NCBI GenBank assembly: GCA_017427685.1
Contig: JAFRSH010000052.1
Location: 229,377 to 293,376 of the forward strand
Length of the DNA stretch: 64,000 nucleotides
Direction: 5' to 3'
Origin: Lachnospiraceae bacterium
Lineage (GTDB): Bacteria; Bacillota; Clostridia; Lachnospirales; Lachnospiraceae
The position numbers and the translations under genes are program-made. A model generated the notes under the pieces. That model was given only the letters and a program-made list of their open reading frames with translations, was not told where the DNA came from and did not search any database. Shown one piece after another: positions 38,311 to 47,795 of the stretch. Position 1 is the stretch's first letter. Every line of letters starts with the position of its first letter.

Positions 38311-39408
38311 ATGAAGAATTCACTTAAGAGTTTACTGAAGATTACGCTTATGTTCCTTGGACTCAGTTTGATCTTTACAGTTCAGGCCAAGGCAGATGAG
38401 GATGAGTACGAGTATCCTCATTACGTCGGTGTTGCAACCGCCACAGTTAACGTTCGTGAGGGAGCGGGCGTCAGCTTTGATCAGGTTACCGACGATTCCG
38501 GTAAGAAGATCCAGCTCTCTACCGGTGACGAGGTTGAGATCCTTGAAGAGCGTAAGGCTGATGACGGTATTATCTGGTATCACATTACCTTTACCCAGAA
38601 GGGTAATACTTATACAGGCTTCTCTACCAGTACTTACGTAGCTAAGGATCCCGAGAAGCTGATCACGCCCACACCCACTCCTTCTCCCGTGATCGAGGAA
38701 GAGGTGGCTCCCGTTGATCCCCTCGATGAATCGGCCAAGGACTCTAAGGCCGACAAGGACGACAACAAAGCAAAGGATCCTCTTGCCGAGGATTCATCTT
38801 CCGAAGATTCCGAAGAACCCGAAGAAGAGAGCAAGGGCAGCATCATCTGGACAGTTGTCTGGGTATTACTCCTTCTCTCGATCGTATTCTTTGCATTCTT
38901 TGTAGTACTTAATTACATCAGACACAGAGCACAGGGACAGCCCTCGGCACCCGCACGCAGAGTTGAGAAGCTTAAGCAGATCAACACCCAGAACAAGGAT
39001 GCCGGCAGACGTGTTCCCCAGATCCGTACCACAGGCGCAAGACCCGCACCTACAAACGAGCCCCGTCGTGAGGTTTATGTCAAGAGAAGAGAGCCCGCAC
39101 AGGACAATTTCGTTCCCGCAAGTCCCGCAGATCTTGAGCAGGATAACGAGGACAAGAGGATCCTCCGTGAGAAGATCGAGCAGCTTCAGGAGCACGATCT
39201 TGTCAGACATGTCGTATACGGCGAAGGCGAAGTTTATGACAATTCCGATGTTAAGCTTCTCGAAGTCAGATTCGGAAACGATATGCGTTTCTTAAAGAAG
39301 GATCAGCTCGTTAACAAGCGTGAGCTCGTTGTTTTCGATGACGAGGACCAGTCGATCGCAAAGAGACGCCGCAGAAGAGTGAACAACCAGTCCAGCAGGA
39401 TTTATTGA
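38311..39408 (+). CDS. Membrane protein with outside SH3b and inside UvrD/PcrA-tudor-like domain
   Basis: 365 residues, function unknown. Signal peptide/first span (1-28), an SH3b domain (about 38-112; TATVNVREGAG, GDEVEILEER, WYHITF), a Pro/Thr then acidic linker (115-175), a second span (about 177-200), a basic linker and a C-terminal domain EHDLVRHVVYGEGEVYDNSD, then LEVRFGND and LKKDQLV. The last part resembles the tudor-like domain at the end of PcrA/UvrD helicases, which binds RNA polymerase. If so, the protein joins a wall-facing sensor to a cytosolic interaction domain. Its neighbours are argS/ATPase and argH. Confidence 0.75.
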   Translation: MKNSLKSLLKITLMFLGLSLIFTVQAKADEDEYEYPHYVGVATATVNVREGAGVSFDQVTDDSGKKIQLSTGDEVEILEERKADDGIIWYHITFTQKGNTYTGFSTSTYVAKDPEKLITPTPTPSPVIEEEVAPVDPLDESAKDSKADKDDNKAKDPLAEDSSSEDSEEPEEESKGSIIWTVVWVLLLLSIVFFAFFVVLNYIRHRAQGQPSAPARRVEKLKQINTQNKDAGRRVPQIRTTGARPAPTNEPRREVYVKRREPAQDNFVPASPADLEQDNEDKRILREKIEQLQEHDLVRHVVYGEGEVYDNSDVKLLEVRFGNDMRFLKKDQLVNKRELVVFDDEDQSIAKRRRRRVNNQSSRIY

Positions 39409-39439
39409 TAGAAATTAGTATTATCTAGGAGCTTTTGAT

Positions 39440-40816
39440 ATGAGTAAGCTTTGGGGAGGCAGATTTACAGAGAATACCGACAGTCTGGTATATGATTTCA
39501 ATGCCTCTATAGGATTTGACAAGAGAATGTATCGTCAGGACATCACAGGCAGTATCGTACATGCCCGTATGCTCGGTCGATGCGGAATTATCCCCACTGA
39601 GGACAGTGAGGCCATCGTTAAGGGTCTTGAGGGCATCCTTGCAGACATCGAGTCCGGTAAGATCGCTATCGACGAAACGATGGAAGACATCCACAGCTTT
39701 GTTGAGTCGGAGCTTACCGCAAGGATCGGTGATGCCGGCAAGAAGCTTCATACCGGCCGCAGCCGTAACGATCAGGTTGCACTTGATGTTAAGCTTTACG
39801 CACGTGATTATATCGATTCGCTCGACGTTAAGCTTAAGGACCTCCTTTGTACGCTACTTAACATCATCGAGAACAATACCGAGACGTTTATGCCCGGTTT
39901 TACACATATGCAGAAGGCACAGCCCGTTACGCTCGCTCATCATATGAGCGCTTACTTTGAGATGTTCAGGCGTGACAGGAGCAGGCTTTTTGATATCCGC
40001 AAGAGGATGAACCTCTGTCCCCTCGGTTCGGGCGCGCTTGCCGGGACCACATATCCCCTCGACAGAGAGTTCGTTGCCAGGGAGCTTGGATTTGACGGAC
40101 CCACCGTTAACAGCATGGATTCCGTTTCGGACAGGGATCATATCGTTGAGCTTCTTTCGGCACTTTCGACGATCATGATGCATCTCTCGAGATTCTCCGA
40201 AGAGATGATCATCTGGAACAGCAACGAGTACAGGTTTGTTGAGATGTCTGATGCTTATTCCACCGGAAGCAGCATCATGCCCCAGAAGAAGAATCCGGAC
40301 ATCGCCGAGCTTGTACGTGGCAAGACGGGACGTGTTTACGGAGCACTGATGTCAATGCTCACAACCCTCAAGGGTATCCCGCTTGCATATAACAAAGACA
40401 TGCAGGAGGACAAGGAACCGTTCTTTGATGCGGCAGATACAGTCCTTAACTGCGTTACACTCTTTAACGGAATGCTTTCTACCGTTACCTTCAACAAGAA
40501 GGTCATGGAAGAGAGTGCCAAGAACGGATTTACCAACGCGACCGATGTTGCGGATTATCTTGTTGTGAAGAATATTCCTTTCCGCGATGCGCACAGGATC
40601 GTCGGAGAACTTGTTCTTCTCTGCATCGACAAGGGTTGCACACTTGATGATCTGACACTTGATGAATTCAAGAAGTATTCGCCCGTGATCGAAGAAGACA
40701 TCTATGATGCCATCTCCATGAAGACATGCGTTATGAAACGCTGTACAAAGGGAGCTCCGGGACCGGATGCTATGAAGAATGTCATTGATGAATATAAGCG
40801 TTATCTAGCAGACTAA
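39440..40816 (+). CDS. argH: Argininosuccinate lyase
   Basis: 458 residues. It splits argininosuccinate into arginine and fumarate, the last step of arginine synthesis. Family motifs are complete: LWGGRF start, TGRSRNDQVALD, the fumarase signature SSIMPQKKNPD (about residues 276-286), and HMQKAQP with the catalytic histidine region. The start has AGGAG upstream. argG is not next to it. zapA follows after 31 bases. Confidence 0.97.
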   Translation: MSKLWGGRFTENTDSLVYDFNASIGFDKRMYRQDITGSIVHARMLGRCGIIPTEDSEAIVKGLEGILADIESGKIAIDETMEDIHSFVESELTARIGDAGKKLHTGRSRNDQVALDVKLYARDYIDSLDVKLKDLLCTLLNIIENNTETFMPGFTHMQKAQPVTLAHHMSAYFEMFRRDRSRLFDIRKRMNLCPLGSGALAGTTYPLDREFVARELGFDGPTVNSMDSVSDRDHIVELLSALSTIMMHLSRFSEEMIIWNSNEYRFVEMSDAYSTGSSIMPQKKNPDIAELVRGKTGRVYGALMSMLTTLKGIPLAYNKDMQEDKEPFFDAADTVLNCVTLFNGMLSTVTFNKKVMEESAKNGFTNATDVADYLVVKNIPFRDAHRIVGELVLLCIDKGCTLDDLTLDEFKKYSPVIEEDIYDAISMKTCVMKRCTKGAPGPDAMKNVIDEYKRYLAD

Positions 40817-40847
40817 GATCGGACAGATTTTGATTCAGGGGGAGCCT

Positions 40848-41264
40848 ATGAACAAAAGAAACGATACACAGGTTATGATTCTGAACAAGCAGTACACTTT
40901 GTCGGGCTTTGAAAGCGACGAGTACCTTCAGCGTATTGCTTATCTGATCAACAGCATGTACGATGAAGTAAAGAAGATGGATGTTTACAAATCCATGGAC
41001 CTCGAGACGAAGCACATCCTGCTTTGCATCAACCTCGCCGACGAGTACTGCAAGATCAAGAACAGAAACGATGAGCTCAAGAACGATATCGATCGTCATG
41101 CCGACGAGATCGGGGCGTTAAGACGTGAGATCATCGACCTTAAGTCCAAGCTCGACCTTGCTGCCAAGGAACGCGAGCAGCTCAAAGAGAAGATCGTTGA
41201 AGAACAGAAGAAGATCGTTAAGCTTGAAACAGAGCTTACCGCTGAGAAGAAGAACAGACGTTAA
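40848..41264 (+). CDS. zapA: Cell division protein ZapA
   Basis: 138 residues. ZapA binds FtsZ and bundles protofilaments at the division ring. The N-terminal ZapA domain (ILNKQYTLSGFESDEYLQRIAYLINSMYDEVKK) is followed by a long coiled coil (about residues 62-137, Glu/Lys-rich heptads) that gives dimers and tetramers. I start at 40848 (GGGGGAG upstream) rather than an in-frame ATG 18 bases earlier. It ends at a clear terminator. Confidence 0.9.
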   Translation: MNKRNDTQVMILNKQYTLSGFESDEYLQRIAYLINSMYDEVKKMDVYKSMDLETKHILLCINLADEYCKIKNRNDELKNDIDRHADEIGALRREIIDLKSKLDLAAKEREQLKEKIVEEQKKIVKLETELTAEKKNRR

Positions 41265-41281
41265 GTAAATAACTATTTATG

Positions 41282-41317
41282 AATGAGCACTTAGATGTGC
41301 TCATTTGTGTTGTTTGG
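41282..41317 (+). terminator. Terminator after zapA
   Basis: AATGAGCAC (41282-41290) pairs with GTGCTCATT (41297-41305), loop TTAGAT, followed by TGTGTTGTTT. Confidence 0.85.
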
Positions 41318-41339
41318 TACAGAAGGGAGTTCGTAGGTT

Positions 41340-43781
41340 ATGACAGAATTACTTGCTCCGGCAGGATCCGTAGAGGCATTAAAGAGTGCTGTTAACGCCG
41401 GCTGCGACGCTGTGTATATCGGCGGCAGGATGTTCGGCGCGCGCGCTTATGCCAACAATCCGGACCGTGACGAGCTTCTCGGTGCCATAGATCATTGTCA
41501 TCTCTTTGATAAAAAGCTTTATCTTACAGTCAATACACTCTTAAAGAACGATGAATTAACAGACAGTCTTTATGATTTCCTGAGGCCCTACTACGAAGAG
41601 GGTCTTGACGGCGTGATCGTCTCGGATCCGGGAGTCATGAAGGCTGTTTCTCTTTTGTTTCCGGGGCTTCCGATTCACATCAGTACTCAGGCCTCAGTGA
41701 CGAGTGCGGAGGGTGCACGTGTCATCGCGGGACTCGCTGACGGTATCACCAGAGTCGTTCCGGCAAGAGAGCTGTCGATCGAAGAGATAGAACTCTTCAA
41801 GAAGAATACCGACCTCGAGGTCGAGGTGTTTGTTCACGGCGCAATGTGCGTATGCTACTCGGGTCAGTGTCTCATGAGTTCGATAGCCGGAGGCAGGAGC
41901 GGCAACAGAGGACGTTGCGCACAACCCTGTCGTAAGAACTACGATACAGGCGTAAACGACTCGTTCATACTTTCGTGCAAGGATATGTGCACGATCCCTG
42001 CGATCGGCCGTCTGATGCGTGCGGGGGTAGATTCCTTCAAGATCGAAGGAAGGATGAAATCGCCCATCTACGTGGCCGCAACGGTCGCTGCGTACAGAAA
42101 GTACATGGATATCGCAGCCGAACAGGGCGAAAGGTACGAGCAGTATCTTGAAAGTTATAAACGCGAGCTTGAGAAGGACGTTGAGAAGCTTCGTGAGATT
42201 TACAACCGTGGCGGATTCTGTACCGGATTCATGCTCGGCGAGAAGAACCTTATCTGCTCCGACAAGGCATCGCATAACGGTGTCGCTGTCGGAAGTGTTT
42301 CGGGTGTTTCGGGTCGTGAAGCTACCATAACATTTGATAAAGAGATCAATCGAGGCGATGTCCTTGAGATCAGACGTGACGACGGATCGTCGCTTTATGA
42401 ATATACTTCGGGTAACGCTTTTTCAGTGGGAGACAGCTTTAAGATCCTTGTATCCAAGGGTCAGAAGGCTACGGTCGGACAACGTGTCTTCAGAGTCAGG
42501 AACAATGTCGTGATCGATGATATAAACGGTCGCTATGTTGAAGCAACGATCGGGAGAAAGATCGGGATAAGGTTTGAAGCGGGACTTTCGAGACCTCTTG
42601 AGCTTAATGCTTATACCCTCGATGGCGATGACAGACACGAAGTGACCGTGTGTGGTGCTTGCCCCGAACAGGCCAAAACTGCATCCGCGGATATCGAAAA
42701 CATCAGAAAGCATCTCTGTAAGACAGGAGATTCGGTGTTCAGTATTGCCGAGTCCGATATCAGGCTTGAAGACGGTTTGTTCATACCTGTGGGAGCTCTT
42801 AATACTCTCAGACGTGAAGCGCTTGATGCTCTCGAGCGTAAGATCGTCAGCAGTTTCAAGAGGGCTGAGAGCGCTGTGGATGCAGGCAGGGTAATAGCAG
42901 AGCTCACTGAGGACTTCTGTTATAAGTCCGGATCACATGATGGAGCGCAAGTTAAAGCACAAGGTGATGCAACGGTAGAATCTCATGCTCTTGTCAGCTT
43001 TGAAGAAAACCTTGCTCCCGTTCTTAATGATAAGAGAATTAAGAGAATATACCTCCCCTTTGTGAAGCTGCGTGATCTTGACGAGGAGATCAGGAAGTTT
43101 ACCGCGCTTGCCGACAGGCTTAAAACAGATGACCGCGAGCTTTACATTGCACTTCCTTTTATCTGCAGATCGGAAATGCTCCGCAAGTATAAGGAATCTG
43201 GACTTGTCGACAAGCTTTATAAGCATTGCGGATTCCTTGTCAGGAACAACGAGGAACTCAGCCTTTTTGAGGAGAAAAAAGAAGCGCGTGTGATCCTCGA
43301 TCATACCATGCATGTCTTTAACAGGGTGACTGCAGGTCTGTACGGATCTGACTTTACATACAGCCCGGAGCTCAACAAAGATGAGCTTGTGTCATTCGGT
43401 AAACAAGCAAAAGGAGAGCTTATTGTCTACGGCAGACTGCCTCTCATGCAGACCGCGCACTGTCCTTACAGAAACGAGGGACTCGAGTGCCTTAAAGGGA
43501 GGAACACGGGAGCTTTATCGGAAAGCTTCCTGAAGCTCAAGGACAGCAAGGACTACGTATTCCCCGTGATCAGGAGATGCGATTATTGTACGAACATCAT
43601 CCTCAACAGCTCGGTTCTTGACCTCAGAGACCTTAAGTCGGAGATACAGGAGATCGCACCTGCTTCGATAAGATACGAATTTACTACAGAATCTGTCGAC
43701 ACTATCGAAAACGTTTTGAACGGTGCGGGAGAAGACGGAGTAGAGTACACTTTCGGTCATTTCAGAAGGGGCGTTCTTTGA
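41340..43781 (+). CDS. Peptidase U32-family protein with DUF3656, RlhA/TrhP-like
   Basis: 813 residues. The N-terminal U32 barrel starts ELLAPAGSVEALKSAVNAGCDAVYIGG and contains the cysteine block CVCYSGQCLMSS and RCAQPCR plus a later DMCTIP and C-terminal RRCDYCT, which suggest an iron-sulfur cluster. A DUF3656-like middle part follows. Characterised members are not peptidases but RNA hydroxylation factors (RlhA for 23S rRNA C2501, TrhP for tRNA uridine). The long C-terminal half fits the fused RlhA-like type. Which RNA it modifies cannot be told. Confidence 0.85.
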   Translation: MTELLAPAGSVEALKSAVNAGCDAVYIGGRMFGARAYANNPDRDELLGAIDHCHLFDKKLYLTVNTLLKNDELTDSLYDFLRPYYEEGLDGVIVSDPGVMKAVSLLFPGLPIHISTQASVTSAEGARVIAGLADGITRVVPARELSIEEIELFKKNTDLEVEVFVHGAMCVCYSGQCLMSSIAGGRSGNRGRCAQPCRKNYDTGVNDSFILSCKDMCTIPAIGRLMRAGVDSFKIEGRMKSPIYVAATVAAYRKYMDIAAEQGERYEQYLESYKRELEKDVEKLREIYNRGGFCTGFMLGEKNLICSDKASHNGVAVGSVSGVSGREATITFDKEINRGDVLEIRRDDGSSLYEYTSGNAFSVGDSFKILVSKGQKATVGQRVFRVRNNVVIDDINGRYVEATIGRKIGIRFEAGLSRPLELNAYTLDGDDRHEVTVCGACPEQAKTASADIENIRKHLCKTGDSVFSIAESDIRLEDGLFIPVGALNTLRREALDALERKIVSSFKRAESAVDAGRVIAELTEDFCYKSGSHDGAQVKAQGDATVESHALVSFEENLAPVLNDKRIKRIYLPFVKLRDLDEEIRKFTALADRLKTDDRELYIALPFICRSEMLRKYKESGLVDKLYKHCGFLVRNNEELSLFEEKKEARVILDHTMHVFNRVTAGLYGSDFTYSPELNKDELVSFGKQAKGELIVYGRLPLMQTAHCPYRNEGLECLKGRNTGALSESFLKLKDSKDYVFPVIRRCDYCTNIILNSSVLDLRDLKSEIQEIAPASIRYEFTTESVDTIENVLNGAGEDGVEYTFGHFRRGVL

Positions 43782-43785
43782 AAAC

Positions 43786-43814
43786 TTGCAAAACTTTCGA
43801 ATAATTGTTATACT
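43786..43814 (+). promoter_or_regulatory. Sigma-A-type promoter of the Nudix gene
   Basis: TTGCAA (43786-43791), a 17-base spacer and TATACT (43809-43814), 46 bases before the start codon. Confidence 0.7.
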
Positions 43815-43859
43815 ACAAAACAGTTTTGTTACACCAAAACCGAACTCGGAGGGAAAACT

Positions 43860-44309
43860 ATGGTTGATGCAACGAGCTGTGGTGGTGTAGTCATATTTCG
43901 GGGCAGGATCCTCTTACTGTATAAGAATTTCAGAAACAAGTATGACGGATGGGTCCTTCCTAAAGGAACAGTAGAACCGGGCGAAGAACATGAACAGACG
44001 GCTCTCAGGGAAGTAAAAGAAGAAACAGGGGTTGACGCTCAGATCGTGTCGTTTATCGATACGAGCAGGTATACTTTCAATGCGTCTGATTCGGTTATTT
44101 CAAAAGAAGTTCACTGGTATCTTATGATAGCTGACAGCTATTACAGCAAACCTCAAAAAGAGGAGTATTTTTTCGATTCGGGATATTACAAGTATCACGA
44201 AGCGGTTCATCTCTTGAAGTTCGTCAACGAGAGAGAGATACTGCAAAAAGCATACGCAGAATATCAAAGACTCAGAAAAAGTCACCTTTGGGGTAAAAAA
44301 CATGACTAA
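43860..44309 (+). CDS. Nudix hydrolase
   Basis: 149 residues. The Nudix box is canonical: G36, E42 and REVKEETGV at 50-58, giving the Mg2+-binding helix that cleaves nucleoside-diphosphate-linked compounds. WVLPKGTVEPGEE resembles diadenosine-polyphosphate or 8-oxo-dGTP hydrolases. The substrate is not decidable. It has its own promoter and shares a terminator with the opposing comFB-like gene. Confidence 0.9.
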   Translation: MVDATSCGGVVIFRGRILLLYKNFRNKYDGWVLPKGTVEPGEEHEQTALREVKEETGVDAQIVSFIDTSRYTFNASDSVISKEVHWYLMIADSYYSKPQKEEYFFDSGYYKYHEAVHLLKFVNEREILQKAYAEYQRLRKSHLWGKKHD

Positions 44310-44338
44310 GACCGGTTGGCCTAAACCAACCGGTCTTT
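44308..44338. terminator. Bidirectional terminator, Nudix/ComFB
   Basis: Perfect 12-pair hairpin AAGACCGGTTGG / CCAACCGGTCTT (44308-44319 with 44326-44337), loop CCTAAA, between two converging genes. Confidence 0.85.
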
Positions 44339-44355
44339 ACTTGGAAAAATAATGC

Positions 44356-44625
44356 TTAGTTGTGTCTGGGATGATTCTTAACGATCATCGCTGCGTTCGT
44401 GATCTCGGTGATGATCGCGATGTCGAATGTGTTGCTCAGAGAGTCGATCTTCGAAAGAAGCTCACCGTTGTTGGTGGCAACGTACTTGGGATGAAGTCTG
44501 TTAAGTGTATAACAGAGAATGTCAGTTCTGCAGATATCGCAGGTACAACATCCGAGCTTATCAGCCATTTTGTCAAATTTGTTAGCAACAATGTCCTCCA
44601 TGAGGTTTTTGATCGTGATTGCCAT
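44356..44625 (-). CDS. ComFB-family small protein
   Basis: 89 residues. It matches the late-competence ComFB family: an N-terminal MEDIVANKFDKMAD helix and cysteines CCTCDICRTDILCYTLNR, where CxxCxxD is a typical metal-binding pattern, followed by LHPKYV. ComFB domains have recently been linked to cyclic-dinucleotide signalling in cyanobacteria; whether this one binds a nucleotide is unknown. The start has GGAGGA upstream. It is a single gene facing a Nudix gene. Confidence 0.85.
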   Translation of the reverse strand: MAITIKNLMEDIVANKFDKMADKLGCCTCDICRTDILCYTLNRLHPKYVATNNGELLSKIDSLSNTFDIAIITEITNAAMIVKNHPRHN

Positions 44626-44744
44626 TATGACGCTTCCTCCGTTTATTTATAGTTACGCAGTAAATCAACAGATCACTTGCGTTCTGATCAAATAACATAT
44701 AAATTATAGATTAAGTTTTTGAATTCCACAAGGAGAAAATCCTT

Positions 44745-45194
44745 ATGAAGATTAAATTTGAGGTATCCATTACACTGAAAGAGACGATACTTTACGCGAT
44801 ATCAGGGGTATTGACCACTTTCGTCAATTTCTCGGTATCTTACCTGCTCTACAACGTGTGTAATGTGAACGAGAACATTACGAACGCCGTGGCCTGGGTT
44901 GCTGCGATAGTATTTGCCTTTTTTGCAGCACATATCTTTGTCTTTAAGACATCAAAGAAGGATGTCGGCGAGAATATTTCGGTGCTCAATCGTTTCTTTA
45001 TGTTCGCCGTGGGCAGAGTTTTTACGCTGGTCGTTGAGCTTGCGGCAACATTTGTGTTTGTCACGAAGCTCGAAGCCGATTTCTGGATCATTAAAGTGAC
45101 CATTTCGGCACTTATCATCATACTTAACTATCTGATCTCGAAGTTTATCGTATTCAAGAAGAAACCGGTACAGATCGAGAACACCGAGGACTGA
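44745..45194 (+). CDS. GtrA-family membrane protein
   Basis: 149 residues with four predicted spans (about 14-36, 46-66, 82-108 and 115-136), the length and layout of GtrA-like proteins. These are thought to flip or help transfer undecaprenyl-phosphate-linked sugars for wall or surface polymers. No glycosyltransferase is adjacent. The start has AAGGAGA upstream; the RNA methyltransferase begins 13 bases after its stop. Confidence 0.9.
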   Translation: MKIKFEVSITLKETILYAISGVLTTFVNFSVSYLLYNVCNVNENITNAVAWVAAIVFAFFAAHIFVFKTSKKDVGENISVLNRFFMFAVGRVFTLVVELAATFVFVTKLEADFWIIKVTISALIIILNYLISKFIVFKKKPVQIENTED

Positions 45195-45207
45195 GAAAGG
45201 AACCCGA

Positions 45208-46407
45208 ATGACTAAGAAGGCAGTTATCAAAAAAGGAGAAGGCCGTTACCTCAAAAAGGGCGGTTTATGGCTCTATGACAACGAGATAGCCGAGATAGTC
45301 GGCGACATCAGTGACGGCGACATCATCGAAGTAGAGGATTTTGACGGCTTCTTTATGGGCATGGGTTTCATCAACAGAAACTCCAAGATAATCGTCCGTA
45401 TGCTCACGAGACGTACAAGGATCGATGATATAGATACGCTTATAAGGCAGCGTGTCACTGACGCCTGGGAACACAGAAAAAGAGTAGTCGATACAAGTTC
45501 TTGCAGGATCATATTTGCCGAATCGGATTATCTGCCGGGAATAGTTATTGACAAGTTTGAAGATATTCTCGTGGTTGAATCGCTCGCACTTGGTATCGAT
45601 CTTTTAAAGGACAAGATAATCGGCGCCTTGAAGGAAGTACTTGAACGCGACGGCATAAGCGTCAGGGGAGTCTTTGAAAGAAGCGAGTCAAACCTCAGAC
45701 GTCTTGAGGGGATGAAGCCATTTAAGGGATTTATAGGTCCCGAATTTGACAACGAGATCGAGATCGTCGAGAACGGAGTTAAATACATCGTTGACGTGAT
45801 GGACGGGCAGAAGACAGGGTTCTTCCTTGACCAGAAGTACAACAGACAGGCGGCAGGACGGCTCTGCAAGGGAGCCAAGGTGCTCGACTGCTTCACTCAT
45901 ACCGGTTCGTTCGCACTTAATGCTGCGCTCGGCGGTGCTGACAGCGTGCTCGGACTTGATATCTCACAGTTCGCGGTTGATACAGCGACCAGAAACGCGA
46001 TCCTTAACGGAGTGGAAGACAGGGTTACCTTCAGATGTATCGATGTGTTCGAGGAGCTCCCGAGGCTTTACGAGGAAGGTGAGAGATTTGATGTGGTGAT
46101 CCTTGATCCGCCCGCTTTCACCAAATCGAGGGACTCTGTAAAGAACGCGACCAAGGGCTATAAGGAGATCAACCTGCGTGGCATGAAGCTTCTTAAGGAT
46201 AAGGGATATCTCTGCACATGTACGTGCTCGCATTTCATGGACAGTGCGCTTTTCCTTGAGACAGTCGGCAAAGCTGCAAAGGACGCACATAAGCGTCTGA
46301 GGCTCGTCGAGTCGAGAGCACAGTCGCCCGACCATCCGATTGTGCTTGGTATGGACGAGTCATCTTACCTTAAGTTTCTGATATTCCAGGTTTATGATGA
46401 GATATAA
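45208..46407 (+). CDS. Class I rRNA methyltransferase, RlmI-like
   Basis: 399 residues. The N-terminal PUA domain (GEGRYLKKGGLWLYDNEI) leads into a SAM-dependent methyltransferase: motif I VLDCFTHTGSFALNAA, DPPAFTK starting at D300, and the catalytic-type cysteine block CTCTCSHFMD (C340 before SH), as in 23S rRNA m5C methyltransferases RlmI/RlmK. RlmI itself modifies C1962. The exact target position is inferred from the closest known family. It overlaps no neighbour and ends at a bidirectional hairpin. Confidence 0.88.
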   Translation: MTKKAVIKKGEGRYLKKGGLWLYDNEIAEIVGDISDGDIIEVEDFDGFFMGMGFINRNSKIIVRMLTRRTRIDDIDTLIRQRVTDAWEHRKRVVDTSSCRIIFAESDYLPGIVIDKFEDILVVESLALGIDLLKDKIIGALKEVLERDGISVRGVFERSESNLRRLEGMKPFKGFIGPEFDNEIEIVENGVKYIVDVMDGQKTGFFLDQKYNRQAAGRLCKGAKVLDCFTHTGSFALNAALGGADSVLGLDISQFAVDTATRNAILNGVEDRVTFRCIDVFEELPRLYEEGERFDVVILDPPAFTKSRDSVKNATKGYKEINLRGMKLLKDKGYLCTCTCSHFMDSALFLETVGKAAKDAHKRLRLVESRAQSPDHPIVLGMDESSYLKFLIFQVYDEI

Positions 46408-46412
46408 AAAAA

Positions 46413-46443
46413 CGGAGGTGATGTTTAGTCGCCTCCGATTTTT
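46413..46443. terminator. Bidirectional terminator overlapping a small gene's end
   Basis: CGGAGGTGA (46413-46421) pairs with TCGCCTCCG (46429-46437), with A-runs before and T-runs after. The right arm also encodes the last residues (GGD) and the stop region of the opposing 67-residue gene. Confidence 0.8.
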
Positions 46444-46628
46444 ATGGGTTCTGTGTTTTCGCACCTGAAATACTTTATCATGTTGGGGTTGTGCATCTTG
46501 AGCGGCTCATCGTCCTCGGAGATCGAAAGGTCTCTGGTGTAGCCGGTAGGGTTGTAGATGATGAAATTATCAAAGCCTGTCTGGTCGAAGGGGAGGATGG
46601 GCGCAAATCTTGCATCAGTGTATGACAT
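46425..46628 (-). CDS. Small protein of 67 residues, unknown
   Basis: The frame starts MSYTDARFAPILPFDQTGFDN-like and ends in KIGGD. An AGGAGGG lies 5 bases before the ATG at 46628, a strong translation signal, and a terminator hairpin closes the gene. It is rich in Asn, Asp, Pro and Tyr, has no membrane span and no recognisable domain. The frame continues upstream without a ribosome-binding site, so I take the shorter form. No homologue family is recognised. Confidence 0.65.
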   Translation of the reverse strand: MSYTDARFAPILPFDQTGFDNFIIYNPTGYTRDLSISEDDEPLKMHNPNMIKYFRCENTEPIKIGGD

Positions 46629-46866
46629 GAGAGCCCTCCTTTCTTCGAACTTGGTAATAATGCTTTTGCGATTATGTAATAATCCGGGGATAAATCTTGG
46701 TTTTGAGCAGATAAATCCACAATTTTCATATAAATATGTTATACAACAAAAAAAGTATAAAAACAAGTGCTATATGACACAATTTTGACACAAATTTGGT
46801 GTATAGAGAAACTAAGTATAAGAAGATGTGATACTATGAGATTTTTTAGGAAAGGAGGCTCTGCGC

Positions 46867-47700
46867 ATGAACGTGTACATTACAGAACGCGGTTTGTTCA
46901 GTAACGACAGACATGATTATCCGATCAGTCACAGCGGTCCTGTTCACAAAGTAGAGGCTCCCGACAAAGTCTCGGATAATTACAGTGTCGTCAGAGAAGT
47001 TGAGCAAGCTTACGTTGCCGAGAATACACCTGCATATACCGTTAATATCTCGAGCATGGGTCAGGCCGCACTTCAGTCGATGGCTGTATTATCAAAGGGT
47101 TTTGATAATTACTATGACCAGATGCAGAGTGATTATCTTGATGAAAGAACAGCAGCTCCTGAGAACACCGAACAGACACAGGAAGACCGGATCACGGAAG
47201 AAACGGGCAATGAGGGAGTCACAGGTGTTACGGGGAACAGGAACGGTATCGATACCGAAACTGCTGTTAACAGAGGCCTGAACACGTACGACGTAGCGAA
47301 CGAGATCGACACACGTTTCGAGGAGCAGCTCTACGAGCCCGCCGAGGACGATTCCCTTCAGACGATCTACGACAACGCAGTTTCTGATATCGAGAACGTA
47401 GCGCTTTTCGAAGAGACAGAGCCTGCGCCCGAAGAAGTAGAGCTTACCCGTGATCTTTCGGATGTTGAGTTCGTGAACGAAGTAGAAGAGCAGCCCGCAA
47501 CAACTCCTGTCAATCTTGCACCCGAAGATCTTGTCGAGCCCGGTGCCGACAGACTCCTCGAGCCCACGATCGAAGAAGTTGAGACACAGCAGCAGGTTCA
47601 GGAAGCTGCACAACCCGAGAACAATCCTGTTATCAGAGAAGCAATGGCAGCATACAACTACCAGATGTCTTATCAGATCAATCTGGCCATGACTTCTTAA
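46867..47700 (+). CDS. Acidic protein of unknown function
   Basis: 277 residues. The N-terminal third is mixed (NISSMGQAALQSMAVLSKGFDNYYDQMQ). The middle (about 100-255) is strongly acidic and low in complexity, rich in Glu, Thr and Pro. The last 17 residues form a short amphipathic block (AMAAYNYQMSYQINLAM). There is no signal peptide or span. The start has AAAGGAGG upstream. It precedes a FliD-like gene by 95 bp, so it may also belong to the flagellum, but nothing in it proves this. Confidence 0.6.
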   Translation: MNVYITERGLFSNDRHDYPISHSGPVHKVEAPDKVSDNYSVVREVEQAYVAENTPAYTVNISSMGQAALQSMAVLSKGFDNYYDQMQSDYLDERTAAPENTEQTQEDRITEETGNEGVTGVTGNRNGIDTETAVNRGLNTYDVANEIDTRFEEQLYEPAEDDSLQTIYDNAVSDIENVALFEETEPAPEEVELTRDLSDVEFVNEVEEQPATTPVNLAPEDLVEPGADRLLEPTIEEVETQQQVQEAAQPENNPVIREAMAAYNYQMSYQINLAMTS

Positions 47701-47795
47701 TTTTGGTTCCCTTGAGTATTTGAACCGGGCATGATCGTAACGATCGCCCCGGGCAATAGTTTCGTCAGTGTAATATAGACAAGGAGGTCGGTATT

